Below, piece after piece: positions 1 to 12,249 of a stretch of 64,000 nt of DNA. The position numbers and the translations under genes were made by a program. The notes beneath the pieces are model-generated. The model was not told the origin of the DNA, searched no databases, and saw only the letters and a list, made by a program, of their open reading frames with translations. This DNA is from Parelaphostrongylus tenuis (lineage: Eukaryota > Nematoda > Chromadorea > Rhabditida > Metastrongylidae), in assembly GCA_019055375.1 (NCBI GenBank), contig JAHQIW010004423.1:62001-126000 (forward strand), written 5' to 3'. How positions within the stretch are numbered: the first letter of the stretch is position 1; each line of letters starts with the position of its first letter.

Positions 1-489
1 TTTTATAGTATTAGAATGAGACACTTGAGCAGTGTTAGAATATTTGATAAAGATATTTTATAAGAGAAATAACGCTGAAAACACGATATACTCTTGTAAT
101 ATGACAGCTTAATAATTGAAGACATCGAATATCAGAGCGGTGTTTGAACTGGTCGAATAATCAATCACTCAACTAACCACTTGAGATCATAAAAGAACAC
201 CGTCGAGAGAGAATTTTCGCAGGAGAGACAGTTCGCTTTAGTGGGTTCTACTCGACGCCCTTATGAACAACTAATAAACTTTCAACTGAGATTTTCTGAA
301 GTAATTCTTATAAGAAGGTTCGACTACTCAATCATTCGTCTTCATTATTTGCAGAATATTTGATGAAATGCACAAGTCCCTTGAATGCGTATCAATTTCT
401 ACTTTGCCAAATTTTTCTACCTCTCTTGTAGTGATTACTTTGAAAAACATCAAGTTTTGAGAAAGAAACAGTTCAACGTCCATCTCATC

Positions 490-935
490 AGCTGTTTTTG
501 AACCTCGCTTTAGACATTTAACATAGTATGTAATGATGTTCGAAGCCTTTTCAAGATTAGGTTGTTAGAGTCATGTGCACTTTCCGGCGGTGGCGCCCGG
601 TTCATCAGTGGTTCCATACTCTACACTGATTCCTACTTCATAGCAGGGATAGGGAGACGCAGTTTATGGTAATAGCACGTGATTTTATGTTATGTATATT
701 ATGGAATAATGAATAGGTTGACTAGACTGAATGTTTAAACATGTTTAAAAACAGTCAATGAGATGAATTTCTACATATTTACTACCAGCCGTAATTCATC
801 GACTGAAAAAATGGTGATACGAAATATCACATGCTACCACCATGGATAAAGTCTCCCCATCTCTGCTATGAAGTAAAATCCAGTGTGGGACGTGAGTCAC
901 TAATGAAGCGAGCGACACCGCCGAAACATATGAAT
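490..935. repeat. Degenerate foldback element, hammerhead-like family
   Basis: Left half (490-640) has a minus-strand CTGATGA with GAAA; right half (850-930) has CTAATGA, where the essential G is A, and GAAA. Arms share the ATGAATGG/TTTGAACC-type ends of the family. The cores are broken, so inactive. Confidence 0.55.
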
Positions 936-939
936 GGAT

Positions 940-1659
940 CTGGTGTGTCAACCGAAAAGTTCCACTAGACTTTTTCACAGACAATCCGGAGTCTTGAGTC
1001 AATTAATTTTGAACTGCTTACAGACAGTTGCTGGATTTTCTTCAATAGTACGACTCTGTTGCTTGACATTTCAAATACATATTGTGGTCAAATTCTATCA
1101 TTTTATGGCGATTTCGTCTTCGGTGTTACAATTTTCACTGCATCATTCATTATGGATATCATATCAATAGTATCCTTACGGAAAATGAGAAAGGTATAGT
1201 CAGAAATTTTGTTGAACTTGAAAGGCATTAATTGTTTGAATCACTCACCATACCTATTTTCTGATACTATGAAGATATTGATAAAGATGGGCCGATCATC
1301 TAGTAAGAAGATCAAAGGCAGTTGGACGAAACGAACTGTAGAGTGGGCATTACGAGAATACGCCCGTCACGAAGGCGACCACCTACACGTTTGGCGGACG
1401 TGTTCGTTAGAAAAAAATAATCAACTATACTCCCTGCTGTCGATATCCTACAGATCATAGTATGGATCTCATACCATCCGCCATGCTCGAATCAAACCAC
1501 CACCACGGACGATAATCGTGAGAAGAAGAAGCGAATAGAAAATATAGTAGAGTTTACACATTTCGTGAAGACGGACGGTCCAACTATGCCCAACCATCCA
1601 TGTTTAAAAATACTAAGTCTTCTAATAAGGTTTGAAACCAGAACAATAAAGACCAGTCC

Positions 1660-1660
<1 letters not shown>
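940..1660. other. Spacer, no feature recognised
   Basis: Short open frames only, no domain, no repeat family I can name. Confidence 0.5.

Positions 1661-1738
<78 letters not shown>
1661..1738. repeat. (TA)n microsatellite, about 38 units
   Basis: An uninterrupted alternating TA run of about 77 bases; slippage-prone, so the length is unreliable. Confidence 0.97.
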
Positions 1739-1739
<1 letters not shown>

Positions 1740-1741
<2 letters not shown>

Positions 1742-4700
1742 ATTCTATTGCCCGAAACTCGAAAATTTTGATGCTAAAGCTGGTTTTGGGAACGACTTAT
1801 ATAGGGTGCTTGAGAGCAAAAAGATTATCATGTTTAGTACTCGAAGTAGTTAGCTCGTCGCTTAAACTATATAGAGGGTTTATTGGGCAAAGGAAAAAAT
1901 TTTGCACTTATAGAACGATAGAGCAACGTCTCCTCTACAATTTTCGCTCAAAAAACTTCGAATTTTTTCGGAAAGCGGAAAAAATTATTAAATAAGTCAA
2001 AGTCGCACGTCTCTGTTTAACGCGCTTAATTGAGACGGTAGTTGAAATCGCTGGGCACAGCGTAACTTATTTAGAATTTTTCCCCTATCCAGAGAAATCT
2101 TCAGGTTTTTTGTATAGGATTCGTTAGAGAAACTTTGTTCTGTTGTTACAAAAATTTTCTGTTTCACATTGCAAAATGAACCCGCATAAGGTTCAGCGAC
2201 AAGCTAGCCACTTCGAGTGCGAAATTGATTTTTTTTGCTCTAACAAAGCTCTATATAGATTGCTTCAAGAACCAGTCTATAATTGGAAATTTCTAGATTC
2301 GAACTGTTGAATGGCTAGCAGTCATCCATGCAAAGTATTAAACTTGATGTTTATTGTTCTACTGCCAGAACTAATGAGAAACTTCTGCTGCCAGAACTTA
2401 TGAGAAACCTATCACTATGCGACTAAATTTATAGCCACTACGTTCCTCACATATAGTTATTTCTCAGGGCATTTCACTCAACCTCCGGGTCCTTAACTCG
2501 CATTCAAATTGCTTGTTTTTTTTTGAAAATCAGATATTGTAGTCATGCTGTAAACTTGAAATTTCCTGGAAGATAAAGGTTGGTATAACGTCTTCAAACA
2601 TGGTAGTCCGCTACCTAATAGCGTATGGGACTAAGATTCCCACTCATTCGATTCTGCTTCATTGCCCCATTATTTTCCATTTTACCGCTAATAGAATAGT
2701 CTACCGTATTCTACTAACATTAATTTCTTCAAACAACCTTTTGATTTCTAAGGTTATAATCAATAATTCGCTATTTTTCAAGTGTATACGAAATTACAGT
2801 ATTTATTGGTATATTTCAACGTGAGGCATATCACCCATCTCTTCAAACTCTTTGCGGCTGTCCTCACATGTAAAACTCAGTGGAAAGCTTACAAAAAACG
2901 CCATATGAGTTGTCTTGTTTACAATGCAGTAGAAACTTAAGTATCTTAAGTATCTTGTTTTCCGGGTCTAGAGTTATGTGGCTGTTTAGGTTGCAGTTAA
3001 CTCAATCTACTCATGCTCTGAACAAAGCGAAGTCCGCCAAAACCTTGGTTTCTATCAACAAAAGATACAACAACAAGCTCGTTGTATTTATCGAGAAACA
3101 CCTAATATGTTGATAACAGCTCCTCGAATATGAAATATTCATTTCGCTTTACTTTCGGTATTTTTCATACTAGAAGACTTCTTTGGAAAATCATTGTGGT
3201 TTCTGGTTCCTGTTCAAAGCGTTATTACAACTGCGGAGCTTTCACCATTATTCTTTTTTGCCATTGATACAATTTGACCGAATTTTCTAAAGCTTTGCGT
3301 AGTAGCAGGATGTTTTTCGATCGGAATCAAAGATTACAACTAATTGTAGCGAGGTGACAAAGTATTGTTATAGTGTGATATTGATTTTGAAAATTCTGCT
3401 TGTTTTCTCGTAGCTTTGCATTAAGCTAAAACCTGTTGCTTTTTCCAGAAGGTCGCAAATACAATCAGCGTCAACATGAATAAGCAAAGATATCACAAAG
3501 AACTGCTTATGACAGTACAGGTTGGTGCAACTTGAGGTCAAAAAAGGTCTGAGTTATTCAAAAGGTGCTTGTTATTAAAACTAAACTATTCCACGACAAA
3601 CATAAAGAACCACAAGTACTAGTGCGATTGAAACAATCATAAGCGATTTCACTATCACATAGTCTCATATTTCTTATATCGCTAGAGTTCCGCTCAATTT
3701 ACGTCCTCCTTAGCACCTCTTCTTACCTTGATTTTTCCTGCCTTTGAACTGAGGGTGTTTTTTGACACAGTTACATACCACTTGTTTTTCAATGAAATTT
3801 TTGAGTGTGGAATATTTGTATCACTGATCTCCCTTCTCCTATGATAGAACTCAACTCAGGAAATGAAAGGAAGGTTCAAATGATCCTAGTAGTGACGCTC
3901 CTCTCTTTACTGTACTGGACTGGTTTATGATTTTCGTATACGTAATGGATACCTAAGGAATGTGCATTAGTATACTAGCAAGTCCTATATGTCTCTATCG
4001 TTCCGTACAACTTTCACTTGAGTGACTTCAGAAAATTTGGATTATGAATCGAAATCGCCTTCAAAATATAAGGCTCACAGCATTGCTGTTGAATTGAAAT
4101 CAACGGCCATCCTTCAAATGCTATACTATCAATCTAGTTCTCAAATACTCACTGCTGACTGAGCTACTCTGGCGCTAAAAAAGGCCGAGATGGAACTTCA
4201 TCTGTAACAAATCGAAAGTCGACTTCACTGAACCTCGGCATGGATTTTGATAAGTAACTTGCAAACTGTCCTATTCTTCTGATCAAAACTTGCAGGAGGA
4301 TGGTATTTCTCCATCTAGCTTGAACTGAGCGAGTGTAATCGAGTCAGAAACATAAGTGCGGAAACCCTTAAGGTCTTTCGGATAGATCTTTGAAGTCCAG
4401 AATTGAGGAGAAGGGAAGAGTGCGTGAATATACAATCAACATGATATCTTATCATAAATTTGTTTGTCTACTTTGAATAGGGTTCATTTTCTTTGTGTGG
4501 ATTGGCACAACGGCAAACTCTCCTGTACAGATATTCGAAAATGGGTCCATAATCAATGATTGGCCAGTGATTTTTTTCATTAAAAATTCACCAAATATAT
4601 GAGGCATCAACAGAATAATTGGGTACGATTTCGTACATCGCCTAGGCTCTAACAAAGACGAAATCGCAGGAACGTAAGCCACCGAACTAGAAATGCTAAA

Positions 4701-4780
4701 CACCAACGCCGCTCAAATTACAACTAAAGAAGAGATCTGAATAGTGTTTATTCAAGTCACTCGATGATTAAAAAATCACA
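1740..4780. other. A+T-rich spacer
   Basis: Nothing coding is evident. Two close copies of CTGCCAGAACTTATGAGAAA-type sequence at 2370-2410 resemble the end of the mariner at 28.8 kb and may be a solo terminal repeat. Confidence 0.5.
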
Positions 4781-6880
4781 GTTAATAAGAAAAGGTCATT
4801 GGCATATCACCTACTTTGATGTGGACGAAATCCACCTTAGAAATGTGTCTTCATATTTCACTTTCATGATCACCTTATCGTCCAGTTAATCGTCAAGTGA
4901 CTCGAACTGGCACAGCATTACTCCCATTTTTTCCTAATGCGTATAAGAGTAGCCCATTGGGTCCTCCTCACCAAAGATTCGTCGGGCATCATATCTCTCT
5001 TCTAGACTTTTCTTGAAGAAAGCGGACCATCAGGTCGGTGGCCTTCCTTTGATACGCTTGACATCCCGAGCAATCCACACGGCAGCGGCTCTTGTCGTCG
5101 GTTGCATAGACCGCTTTACGAGTTTGGCCAATTTATCTTTGACAACTTGACCTGTAGAAGGACTTCTATGATTAGATCGTTGACGTATATAAGAAATTCG
5201 AATCCTACTATTCCTGGTGCGAAATACGGGAATCTCTTAGCATCAACCTTTGGACTGCGTGTTCAATACGCTAAGTGATCTTCCATCCCGCTTACGTAGC
5301 GGCCAGGTATCTGCTGCATACGTTAGGGCAGGATAACCATCGAGTCGGAAAGGTGGGCACGGAGTCGGATGTTCTTTATCCTCTTCACTACATTCTCGAT
5401 GCTGTTATACACTTCCCAAGCCGCTCGCTTCCTCCTGCTCATCTCTAAAGCTAGCTCGTTTGCAATGTTGACTCTCCGATTTAGAAGGACGTCACTTGAC
5501 CATTCGGAGATATTCATTCCGTCGAACGTGAACGGAGCATCCAAAACCGATCCGTTCTTCATAAACGTCGTTTTCAGTAGATTCATTCGAAGAACGATCT
5601 TTCACACATGTTGTCGAAATCGGCCAACATTCGTTCTGCATTGCTGATACTAAGTGTCATAATGACGTTATCATCAGCGAAGCGAGGTCAAATGTAGACC
5701 GTCGATCTTCACCCCCCTATTGTTCAATTCTAAAGTTCGCATGACCTTTTTGAGGCTATCGATGAGTAATTTGGCGTTTTGGCGCTATAGTAACGCCTTG
5801 TCAAACCCCTCTTTTTACGTCGATAGATATATAGTTATATAATGTCGATATTTTGCTTATAAAATCAATGTACTAAGTGTGAACACCCTGGCTATCGAGA
5901 ACTTTCGTTACTGCTTCTGTTTCCACTAAATTAAAAGTATTTTCCAAATCGATGAAAATAAGACGGAACGGTTTCTTGTATTCTCGTGAAACTTCAATGA
6001 GTCTTGTGATGGCGTGGTTTTCGTTTGCAGTACTCGAGCCTTTTTGAAGACTTGCTTGTTCGCATGACTGTCTTCCGTCCAGTGTTCGACTAATCCTAAT
6101 CAGGATGACTCGAGTGAAGAATTTATAGACTGACGAGCGGTAAGCCGAGTGGGCGATAATTGTCAATGTCGTAAGGCTCTCTCTTTTGAGAATTAACATA
6201 GTCTTCTGATACTCCATTGACTGGGAACCTTCCAATCTAAAAGATTACGAGTAAAGAGCCGCGCCGGTGTGTTGATGAGACCTGCTGGGAGGTTTTCCAA
6301 CTGTTCCGCTATTATCCTGTAAAGACTAGATGTTCTAATTTTCACCAAAAAGAGAGCGTGTCGGGTTTTGCAAGGATGACCAATGAAACGACAAATTCAT
6401 CCTCTTTTGATTCATATGACGATAAGAGGACGTGGCTGACAAAGAGCTATGAATAGTTATCGTAAATCATTTTCTCCATTGCCTTTCAGGGCTATAAGTG
6501 TTACGTCAAAGCGTCGGAATGAAGTCATCTTGCTTGGTCTCTTGATTGGCTGAGCTTCGGTGGGCTTTGCTGATGCTTCTCCCAGCTTCTGCAGCTTCGG
6601 CCATAATTGTTACTCGTCTTTCTTTGAGATTTGCTTTTATCGCTTTTCTGCAACGTTTCGCAAGTTCGGACGTGAGGTTTCCGTTGTCTGTAGCTTGTGC
6701 TATTCTATGTTGAGTTATCGGGTCGAATGTTTGTAGGGCAGCGTCTCTTTGTGATTTCGGATCTCCCGGCTTTCGTGGCGCAAACGTGAAGACGTTGGAT
6801 GAGGCGGTCGTACTCCGTGTCGATGTTATCAATAAAGGTATTTTTTCAATAGCCGAATGATGATTCAAATGAATCCCAGA
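4780..6880 (-). mobile_element. RTE-type LINE, 5'-truncated and decayed
   Basis: Minus-strand fragments in order match an RTE reverse transcriptase. The linker upstream of RT lies at 6868-6506 (SELAKRCRKAIKANLKERR). RT core at 6235-5873 includes YKFFTRVILIRISRTLDG and FRLIFIDLENTFNLVETEAV. The FADD catalytic box is at 5670-5681. The thumb/tail at 5586-5323 (LEMSRRKRAAWEVYNSIENV) is followed by a C-terminal stretch to about 4930 and a short 3' region. The frame is broken many times and no endonuclease domain is seen, so it is inactive. Length is about 2.1 kb against about 3.2 kb for a full RTE. Confidence 0.85.
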
Positions 6881-7070
6881 TCATGGGAACACCGTGGGAT
6901 CATTTTGAAAATTCTCAAAAAATGGATTGCTGCGCGAAAAGTAATTGTTGAATGTTGAATGTTGAAATTGATCTGATCTTGTGTGGGAATTTCGGAACAA
7001 CATCAAGATTGGCTAGATAAAACCCAATTTACTTGATGTCGTCTATCGTTATGGTGCACTTCATTAGAGA

Positions 7071-7385
7071 GCGCATGTGGCGCAGTGTTTAGAGGTGGTT
7101 CTGTCTTGCATACAAAGTCGATGGTTCAATCGCGCTCTCATGGCTCACCAAGCTATCCATCCCTTCGGGTTTGGTAAATTGATACCATACTGATCTCAGA
7201 CTTGTTTGGGAGGATAAGCAGCACTGATTCGCTACAGCGGGAGGCCACTGCGAGTCATTGTAAAGGCCAGACACTAAGATATTTATTCAATTACCTCAAG
7301 CGAAGTTGAAAATTAAAGGCGAATGCATGGCGTATCCCTCGGCGACTGATCACCACCAAGAGCTTCATACTTTATCCTTATACTC
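7071..7385 (+). mobile_element. tRNA-derived SINE, family 1
   Basis: tRNA-like head with A box TGGCGCAGTGTTTAG and B box GATGGTTCAATCGC, then the family body (TTGTTTGGGAGGATAAGCAG, GTAAAGGCCAG) and a TTTATCCTTATA tail. It does not fold as a working tRNA. Confidence 0.8.
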
Positions 7386-7769
7386 TCCATTGAGGGACTC
7401 CCACGTCCACTCAAAGAGTGAGGCTTCTGGAGCACAGGGTGCGGAAAAAGTCCTGGTAATTTTTTTAGATATTTCAACAGTGAAGATTTATAAAAAATTA
7501 CTGTATAATTAAAATTATTACTAGTATTGCAAATGAATTCAAATAGAAATCTTTTTATCTCACCGCTTGTAGTGGTGGTATTATGTTACAGATATACCCA
7601 GTGCACATCAATCTACATTACTCGGTATATTTATAACATCATATTACCGTTGAAGCGGTTAGATGAGAGGATTTCTGTTTGATCATCCAATACCCAATAT
7701 CTGTAAGCGTAACTGGGATTAACGTCGACACAAACTACATGGGCCAAATCGTTAGCGGTTGATCCATAG

Positions 7770-8210
7770 CATCGACTGTTTTTGAAACCTCGCCAATAAG
7801 CATTCAATATAATTTTTAAGAATGTCTGGAGCCTTATCGAGGTTGGTACGTCACAACCATGCACGCTTGTTTCGGAGGTCTCGCCCTCCTCGTCAGTGGC
7901 ACACTCTCCACATAAAGCCCTGCATTGTAGCCAGGAGGGAGGCGTATAAAGGTTTATATTGCAAAGTTTCGAAAACAGTCGATGTTATGGATCAATTGTG
8001 TATCTACCCTCCGCGATCCATCGACTTAAAAGTGATGATTGCACAATGTCATTGTACGTTCTGCTGTCACTACATTGGCCTCCCTCCTTGATACAATGCA
8101 GGGCGTAATGTGGAGCATGGGCCACTGATGAAGAGGTTGAGACCTTCGAAACACGCGTCTGTGGCTGTGGCGTACCAACCTCGGTAAGGCTTCAAATAAT
8201 CTTAAAAAAT
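7770..8210. repeat. Foldback element with two hammerhead-like arms
   Basis: Left arm at 7776-7930 and right arm at 8075-8210 are inverse related (GAGGTTGGTACG... versus ...CGTACCAACCTCG; TGCAGGG centres). Left, minus strand: CTGACGA, stem II GGAGG/CCTCC, GAAA, but the triplet reads GCA. Right, plus strand: CTGATGA (8125-8131), stem II GAGGT/ACCTT-like, GAAA, triplet GTC at 8157-8159, with a poor stem I. Same family as the 51.2 kb palindrome. Confidence 0.72.
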
Positions 8211-8265
8211 CACGTTGATGGTTGGTTACAGACAGATAGATGTATTGTACCGTATAAAGAGTGGT

Positions 8266-8365
8266 GGACAGAACGGACGTTAGTAAATGCAACGAGTTAG
8301 AGCATGCGCTTCCGATCAGAGTGAGCGCGGGCTCGAGTTTCGTTTGACGCAAAAGTTTGCAAATC
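8266..8365 (+). mobile_element. tRNA-like SINE, family 4
   Basis: GCAACGAGTTAGAGCATGCG and GCGGGCTCGAGTTTCG look like decayed A and B boxes; ends in the family tail GACGCAAAAGTTTGCA. Confidence 0.55.
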
Positions 8366-8449
8366 ACTCTACATCACTGGACAAATGAATTCATTCACTT
8401 AACAGAATAATGACGGATTCTTTGCCGTTATCCGGGAACAAATAAATAT

Positions 8450-9350
8450 TCTACCCCATTCGCGGAACAAGAACTTTTCACAAAAGTGCTAGTAATCATT
8501 CAAAAGCTCAAATCTCTGGCTACAAAGCTAACGGCTCGCTTTTCAAGGCACCCTGTTATGACGCTGCAAAATTCACAATAAAATTAATCTTCACACAACC
8601 ACGCGTTTTTTTCCTTATCTCCCTCTAAATTCGTTGAACGAAACTCCTTCCTCAGAGTGCTAGTACACTTACTATAGCACTAGTCTCAAAGAACTCGAAA
8701 ATGTGCTTGCTTTTTGGAAAAGCTTTACTAATAGCGCTGTTGGAGAATTAAAACATTTGTATTCTACATTCGCCGAACGGAGTTCTCTCTTTAGATTATT
8801 TGTATTCACTCTAGCGTAAATCTCAGCAATCCCAACGCTGTGTTAATTTTTGGAAAAGCAACTTTAGTGCATCATAACAGGGGAGATAAGATCGAGTATC
8901 ACTTGTAGGTGCGCTTGTTTACCAGTTAATCTACAGGCTGAAGGAGGGGCGACCAATCGATGACCTAAAGAGTTAGACATGTGAGGTGCAGCTTGTGATT
9001 CAGTTGGGAGTTTTTTTTCCTGATTTGAAACAAACTTCAGATAAAACGATGGATTCAGATACTACGAGATTTTCTCTACACGTTCGTATGCCTTTTGCGC
9101 TTCCAGTATTATTATACGCATGATAAAAATTAAGGCGGGCGGAGGGTGTGAAACATTATTTGTTTGGTATGCTACAGCGTTGTGAAGGATTTTTTTTCGA
9201 AAAACGGGCATATAGCGCTGTAGCTAGAGATTTAACCTTTCGACCGATTACTAACACTCCTATGAAAGCTTGCTGTTCACAGAGAGGGGATACCGTCACT
9301 AAAACTTATTGAAAACAGCGTTCTGCTGCTAGTCTATTTCTATCCCAAGA
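8450..9350. repeat. Dispersed ~150-base repeat cluster
   Basis: Several copies in both orientations of a unit with CTATCGAATGATTACTAA, AAGAGCTCTGTTCAGCG and ACAGCGCTGTAAAA-type blocks. No coding potential. The same unit recurs at 17.8-19.0, 20.7-21.5, 32.2-32.9, 51.4-51.8, 53.4-55.2 and 58.4-59.2 kb. Confidence 0.55.
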
Positions 9351-9389
9351 TTACTGTACTGCTCGTAAGTTCACTTTTGCAAGAGCATA

Positions 9390-9583
9390 TATATCACCTG
9401 CAGATGTCTTCCCGCTTACCGTCTAGTGGCTCGAGCGAGCACCAGCAACACTTCCATTTTGTCCTATCACGTGAAAGGGTAGCCCAGAGGGTCTTCCACG
9501 CTCTAAGAATTCGTTGAGTATCATATCCTTCTTCTGGGCTTTTCGTGAAAAATCAGGCAGTCCGGTCGGTGGTCTTTCTGTAT
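9390..9583 (-). mobile_element. RTE-type LINE 3' fragment
   Basis: A short 3' end like that of the copy at 14.4 kb (shared CACCAGCAACACTTCCAT motif), abutting a second RTE 3' end that begins at about 9584. Confidence 0.6.
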
Positions 9584-9985
9584 AACGGTCACTGGCATAT
9601 CTCCTACTTTGATGTGGATGGAATCCTCATCAAAAATATTTCTAAATATTTCACTTTTATGATCACCTTGTCGTCCTTTTAATCGTAAAGTGACTCAAAC
9701 TGTCACGGCAATACCCCCATTTTATCCTACTGTGTGTAAGAGTAGCACATTGGATCCTCCTCACCAAGGATTTGTCGAGCAGCATATATTCCTTCCAAAC
9801 TTTTCGAGAAAAAATTGGACCATGAGGTCAGTGGTCTTCCTTTGGTACGCTTGACGTCCCGAGGATTCCAGTCGGTAATGGCTTTCGTCCATCGATTGTC
9901 GTTAAAGCGTATCACGTGTCGGGCCCACCCTATCCTCCACAGCTTGGTGTGCAGAACGGCATCTTTGATCCTTTATCATTAACGT
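9584..9985 (-). mobile_element. RTE-type LINE 3' fragment
   Basis: Minus strand encodes MIRFNDNRWTKAITDWNPRD, then a KRTKGRPLTSWSNFFSKSLE stretch, the C-terminal signature of RTE polymerase in strongylids. Its 3' tail is very similar to that of the copy at 4.8 kb. Confidence 0.8.
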
Positions 9986-10540
9986 AGTTTAAATCTCGCA
10001 TTGTGAGTGGATTCGAAGGATAAGCTCCTTGTTTCTGCAGCACCGATTTGCCCGACCTCTATTTCTAGAACTCAAGTTGGCCAAAAGCCTGCTATCAGGC
10101 GACTGGGAAGTACATGGGAGACGGTTAAGAATTGCTTGAAACTTAAAAGCTCCTTCTATTCCCGAGAGAGACTGGCAAGCTACACGTTGTTTATCAAAAG
10201 CGCTATAAACAGCAATAAAAATGGGCCTCATTCCCCTGGCCCTGAAAGAATCCCCGATACGGCACTGTTGGTAAGGCGAGTACCTAGAGGCAGCTGAAAT
10301 CTCGGGGCTAAACTAGGCTGCTAAAATCAGAGCGGACTGCACTGTATAGAAAGAAACTTGCAAGTAATTCATTTCACAGTGGGAAATAGTTCCAGAAAAG
10401 CTTCTTTTTTTGGAAAAGAGATAACTAAGCTTTTGAATAGATAGCACATCTCTGTGGTGTTGGTCGGCTATAAACGTTTTTATCATTCTATAATACAGTT
10501 TGTTCTAATTCTTTGCGAGGATTTCTTTTGATGGTAGAAC

Positions 10541-10635
10541 AGGAGCATCGGTAATGCAGCTAGATAACACGCTCTTCCGGAAAAAGGAAATGCTGGTTCG
10601 ATTCCGTTTTACGTTCAAAGTTTTGCACATGCTCA
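10541..10635 (+). mobile_element. tRNA-like SINE, family 4
   Basis: GTAATGCAGCTAGATAACAC, CTGGTTCGATTCC (good B box) and the tail CAAAGTTTTGCACATGC. Confidence 0.6.
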
Positions 10636-11280
10636 ACCTTATTGAATATATAATTGTAACATCATACCACCACTAATCCAATTAAATAAGGAAGAATTCT
10701 AGAATTGCTCTCACTTCTATAAAATTCGGTTTTATTTGGAATGCCTAATACTTTTTAGAAAATACTCCACTGTATATTTTAGATGGACACACAGCGTAGT
10801 CAAAAATAAAAAAAAAGAAAAGAAATTATGTGGTACTGAAAAAATATACACATTAGTAACTTTGCTGCATAATGGTTAGTAAAAATGTTTATTGATTTCA
10901 CTTCTAATACTAATGAAGATACTCATTCAGGTCTTTATAAATACCACATTATGCTACATAATGCTTTGTAGCTACCATATCTTCTCTGACTGGCTTGAAG
11001 TCAGTCCACTCATGACGTTTCTCACAACGAACTTTCTTTGGTGCTTTGTTCTAGCAAGTGGCGGGTCAGTTTATCCATGTAATTCTCAAACTTTTACTTA
11101 TGTGGCTGAGCCATCCATGTTCAAAAGTATCATGGAGAGGGAATAAAAATGTCGCTATTTCACGTTCGCCAAAAACAAAGGCTCTCTGACACGGTGACGA
11201 ATTCAATGTGTCTGAAGCAATCATGATGTCATAATGCTCATTAAAAATTACTACGCCTTTTTAATTCGTTTCTTTTTCAG

Positions 11281-11488
11281 ATTCACTGCGATCATGCTTA
11301 ACAACGAAATACGCCGTATACTTATTTATCCACTCGGAATATCTTTGAAAAAAGTCTTTTTGACAAAAGATCAAGCGGAAGAGGGTGGCTTTACGAAACC
11401 TATGACATCATTTCATATGAATGGAGCTCGTGCTGGTTTTATCAGATCAGCAAATGATCCGAATCATTTTTGCCCAATCACTGCATAA
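11281..11488 (+). CDS. Possible terminal exon of an unknown small gene
   Basis: A 69-codon open stretch follows a TTTCTTTTTCAG acceptor, starts with FTAIMLNNEIRRIL, ends HFCPITA then stop, and is followed by AATAAA about 17 bases later. A possible signal-peptide-like ORF lies at 10915-11146 (FLWCFVLASGG), but no clean in-frame junction between the two is evident. I do not recognise the sequence, and chance cannot be excluded. Confidence 0.22.
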
Positions 11489-11734
11489 ACATACTCACCT
11501 ATCCAATAAACTCTCTCCAAGCACATTCCACAGGTGGCTAGCGTATTTTATTGTACTAGTAATAGTTTATCACTCCCGCGTCCACAATTAATCGCATGTC
11601 GCCGGCCCATCACATGCCTAAGTTACGGCTATTGAAGACCTGATAGTTTTTTGATAACAAACAGTAAATCTTGATAACAAGCATGTTTGGATTGCAGAAA
11701 AAACTTTGATCAATTGCGCCATGGGTGTTAATGG

Positions 11735-12240
11735 ATCACAATCTTTCCATCGACTCTTTTTAAATCTCGCTATACACATTCAATCTAGTCTGTGAGAATG
11801 TTGAAGCTCTTTTGAATTTTATACGTCAGCGGCATACGTTTCGACGGTATCGCCTCTTCATCAGTGCCTCATGCCCCACACTGAACCTTACTTTTTGGAA
11901 GAAATGTGGAAACGTAATGATGATCACACGTAACATACCAAATTCGAAAGGCTCCAAACGTTCTCACAAACTATACTGAATGTTTAGAGCGAGGTTTGAA
12001 AACAGTCTACAGAAATGATGCCTACATATTTACTACCATAGGAAACCATTGACTGGAATACGGGGATAACACAATATCACGTGCTATCATCATAACGTCT
12101 CTCATCCCTGCCAAAAAGTATGATTCAGTGTGAGGCCTATGTCACTGATGAAGCGGGCGATACCGAGGAAAATACGTATACCACTCACGTAGCAACATCG
12201 AAAACGCTCTAAACATTCTCATAAACTATATTGATATGTA
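11735..12240. repeat. Degenerate foldback element with hammerhead-like arms
   Basis: Two inverse-related halves (11735-11960 and 12090-12240), again with CATCGACTCTTTTTAAATCT at the left. Minus-strand CTGATGA with GAAA in the left half and plus-strand CTGATGA with GAAA at 12142-12170 in the right half, but stem III and stem I are eroded. Confidence 0.6.
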
Positions 12241-12249
12241 TAACGCTAT

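Noticed and set aside
490..640. Active hammerhead at the first H1 copy
   Set aside because: The base pairing with the last A of GAAA and the expected cleavage triplet are not conserved, so cleavage is not expected.
850..935. Hammerhead core at the right half of the first H1 copy
   Set aside because: Reads CTAATGA; the essential G of CTGATGA is changed.
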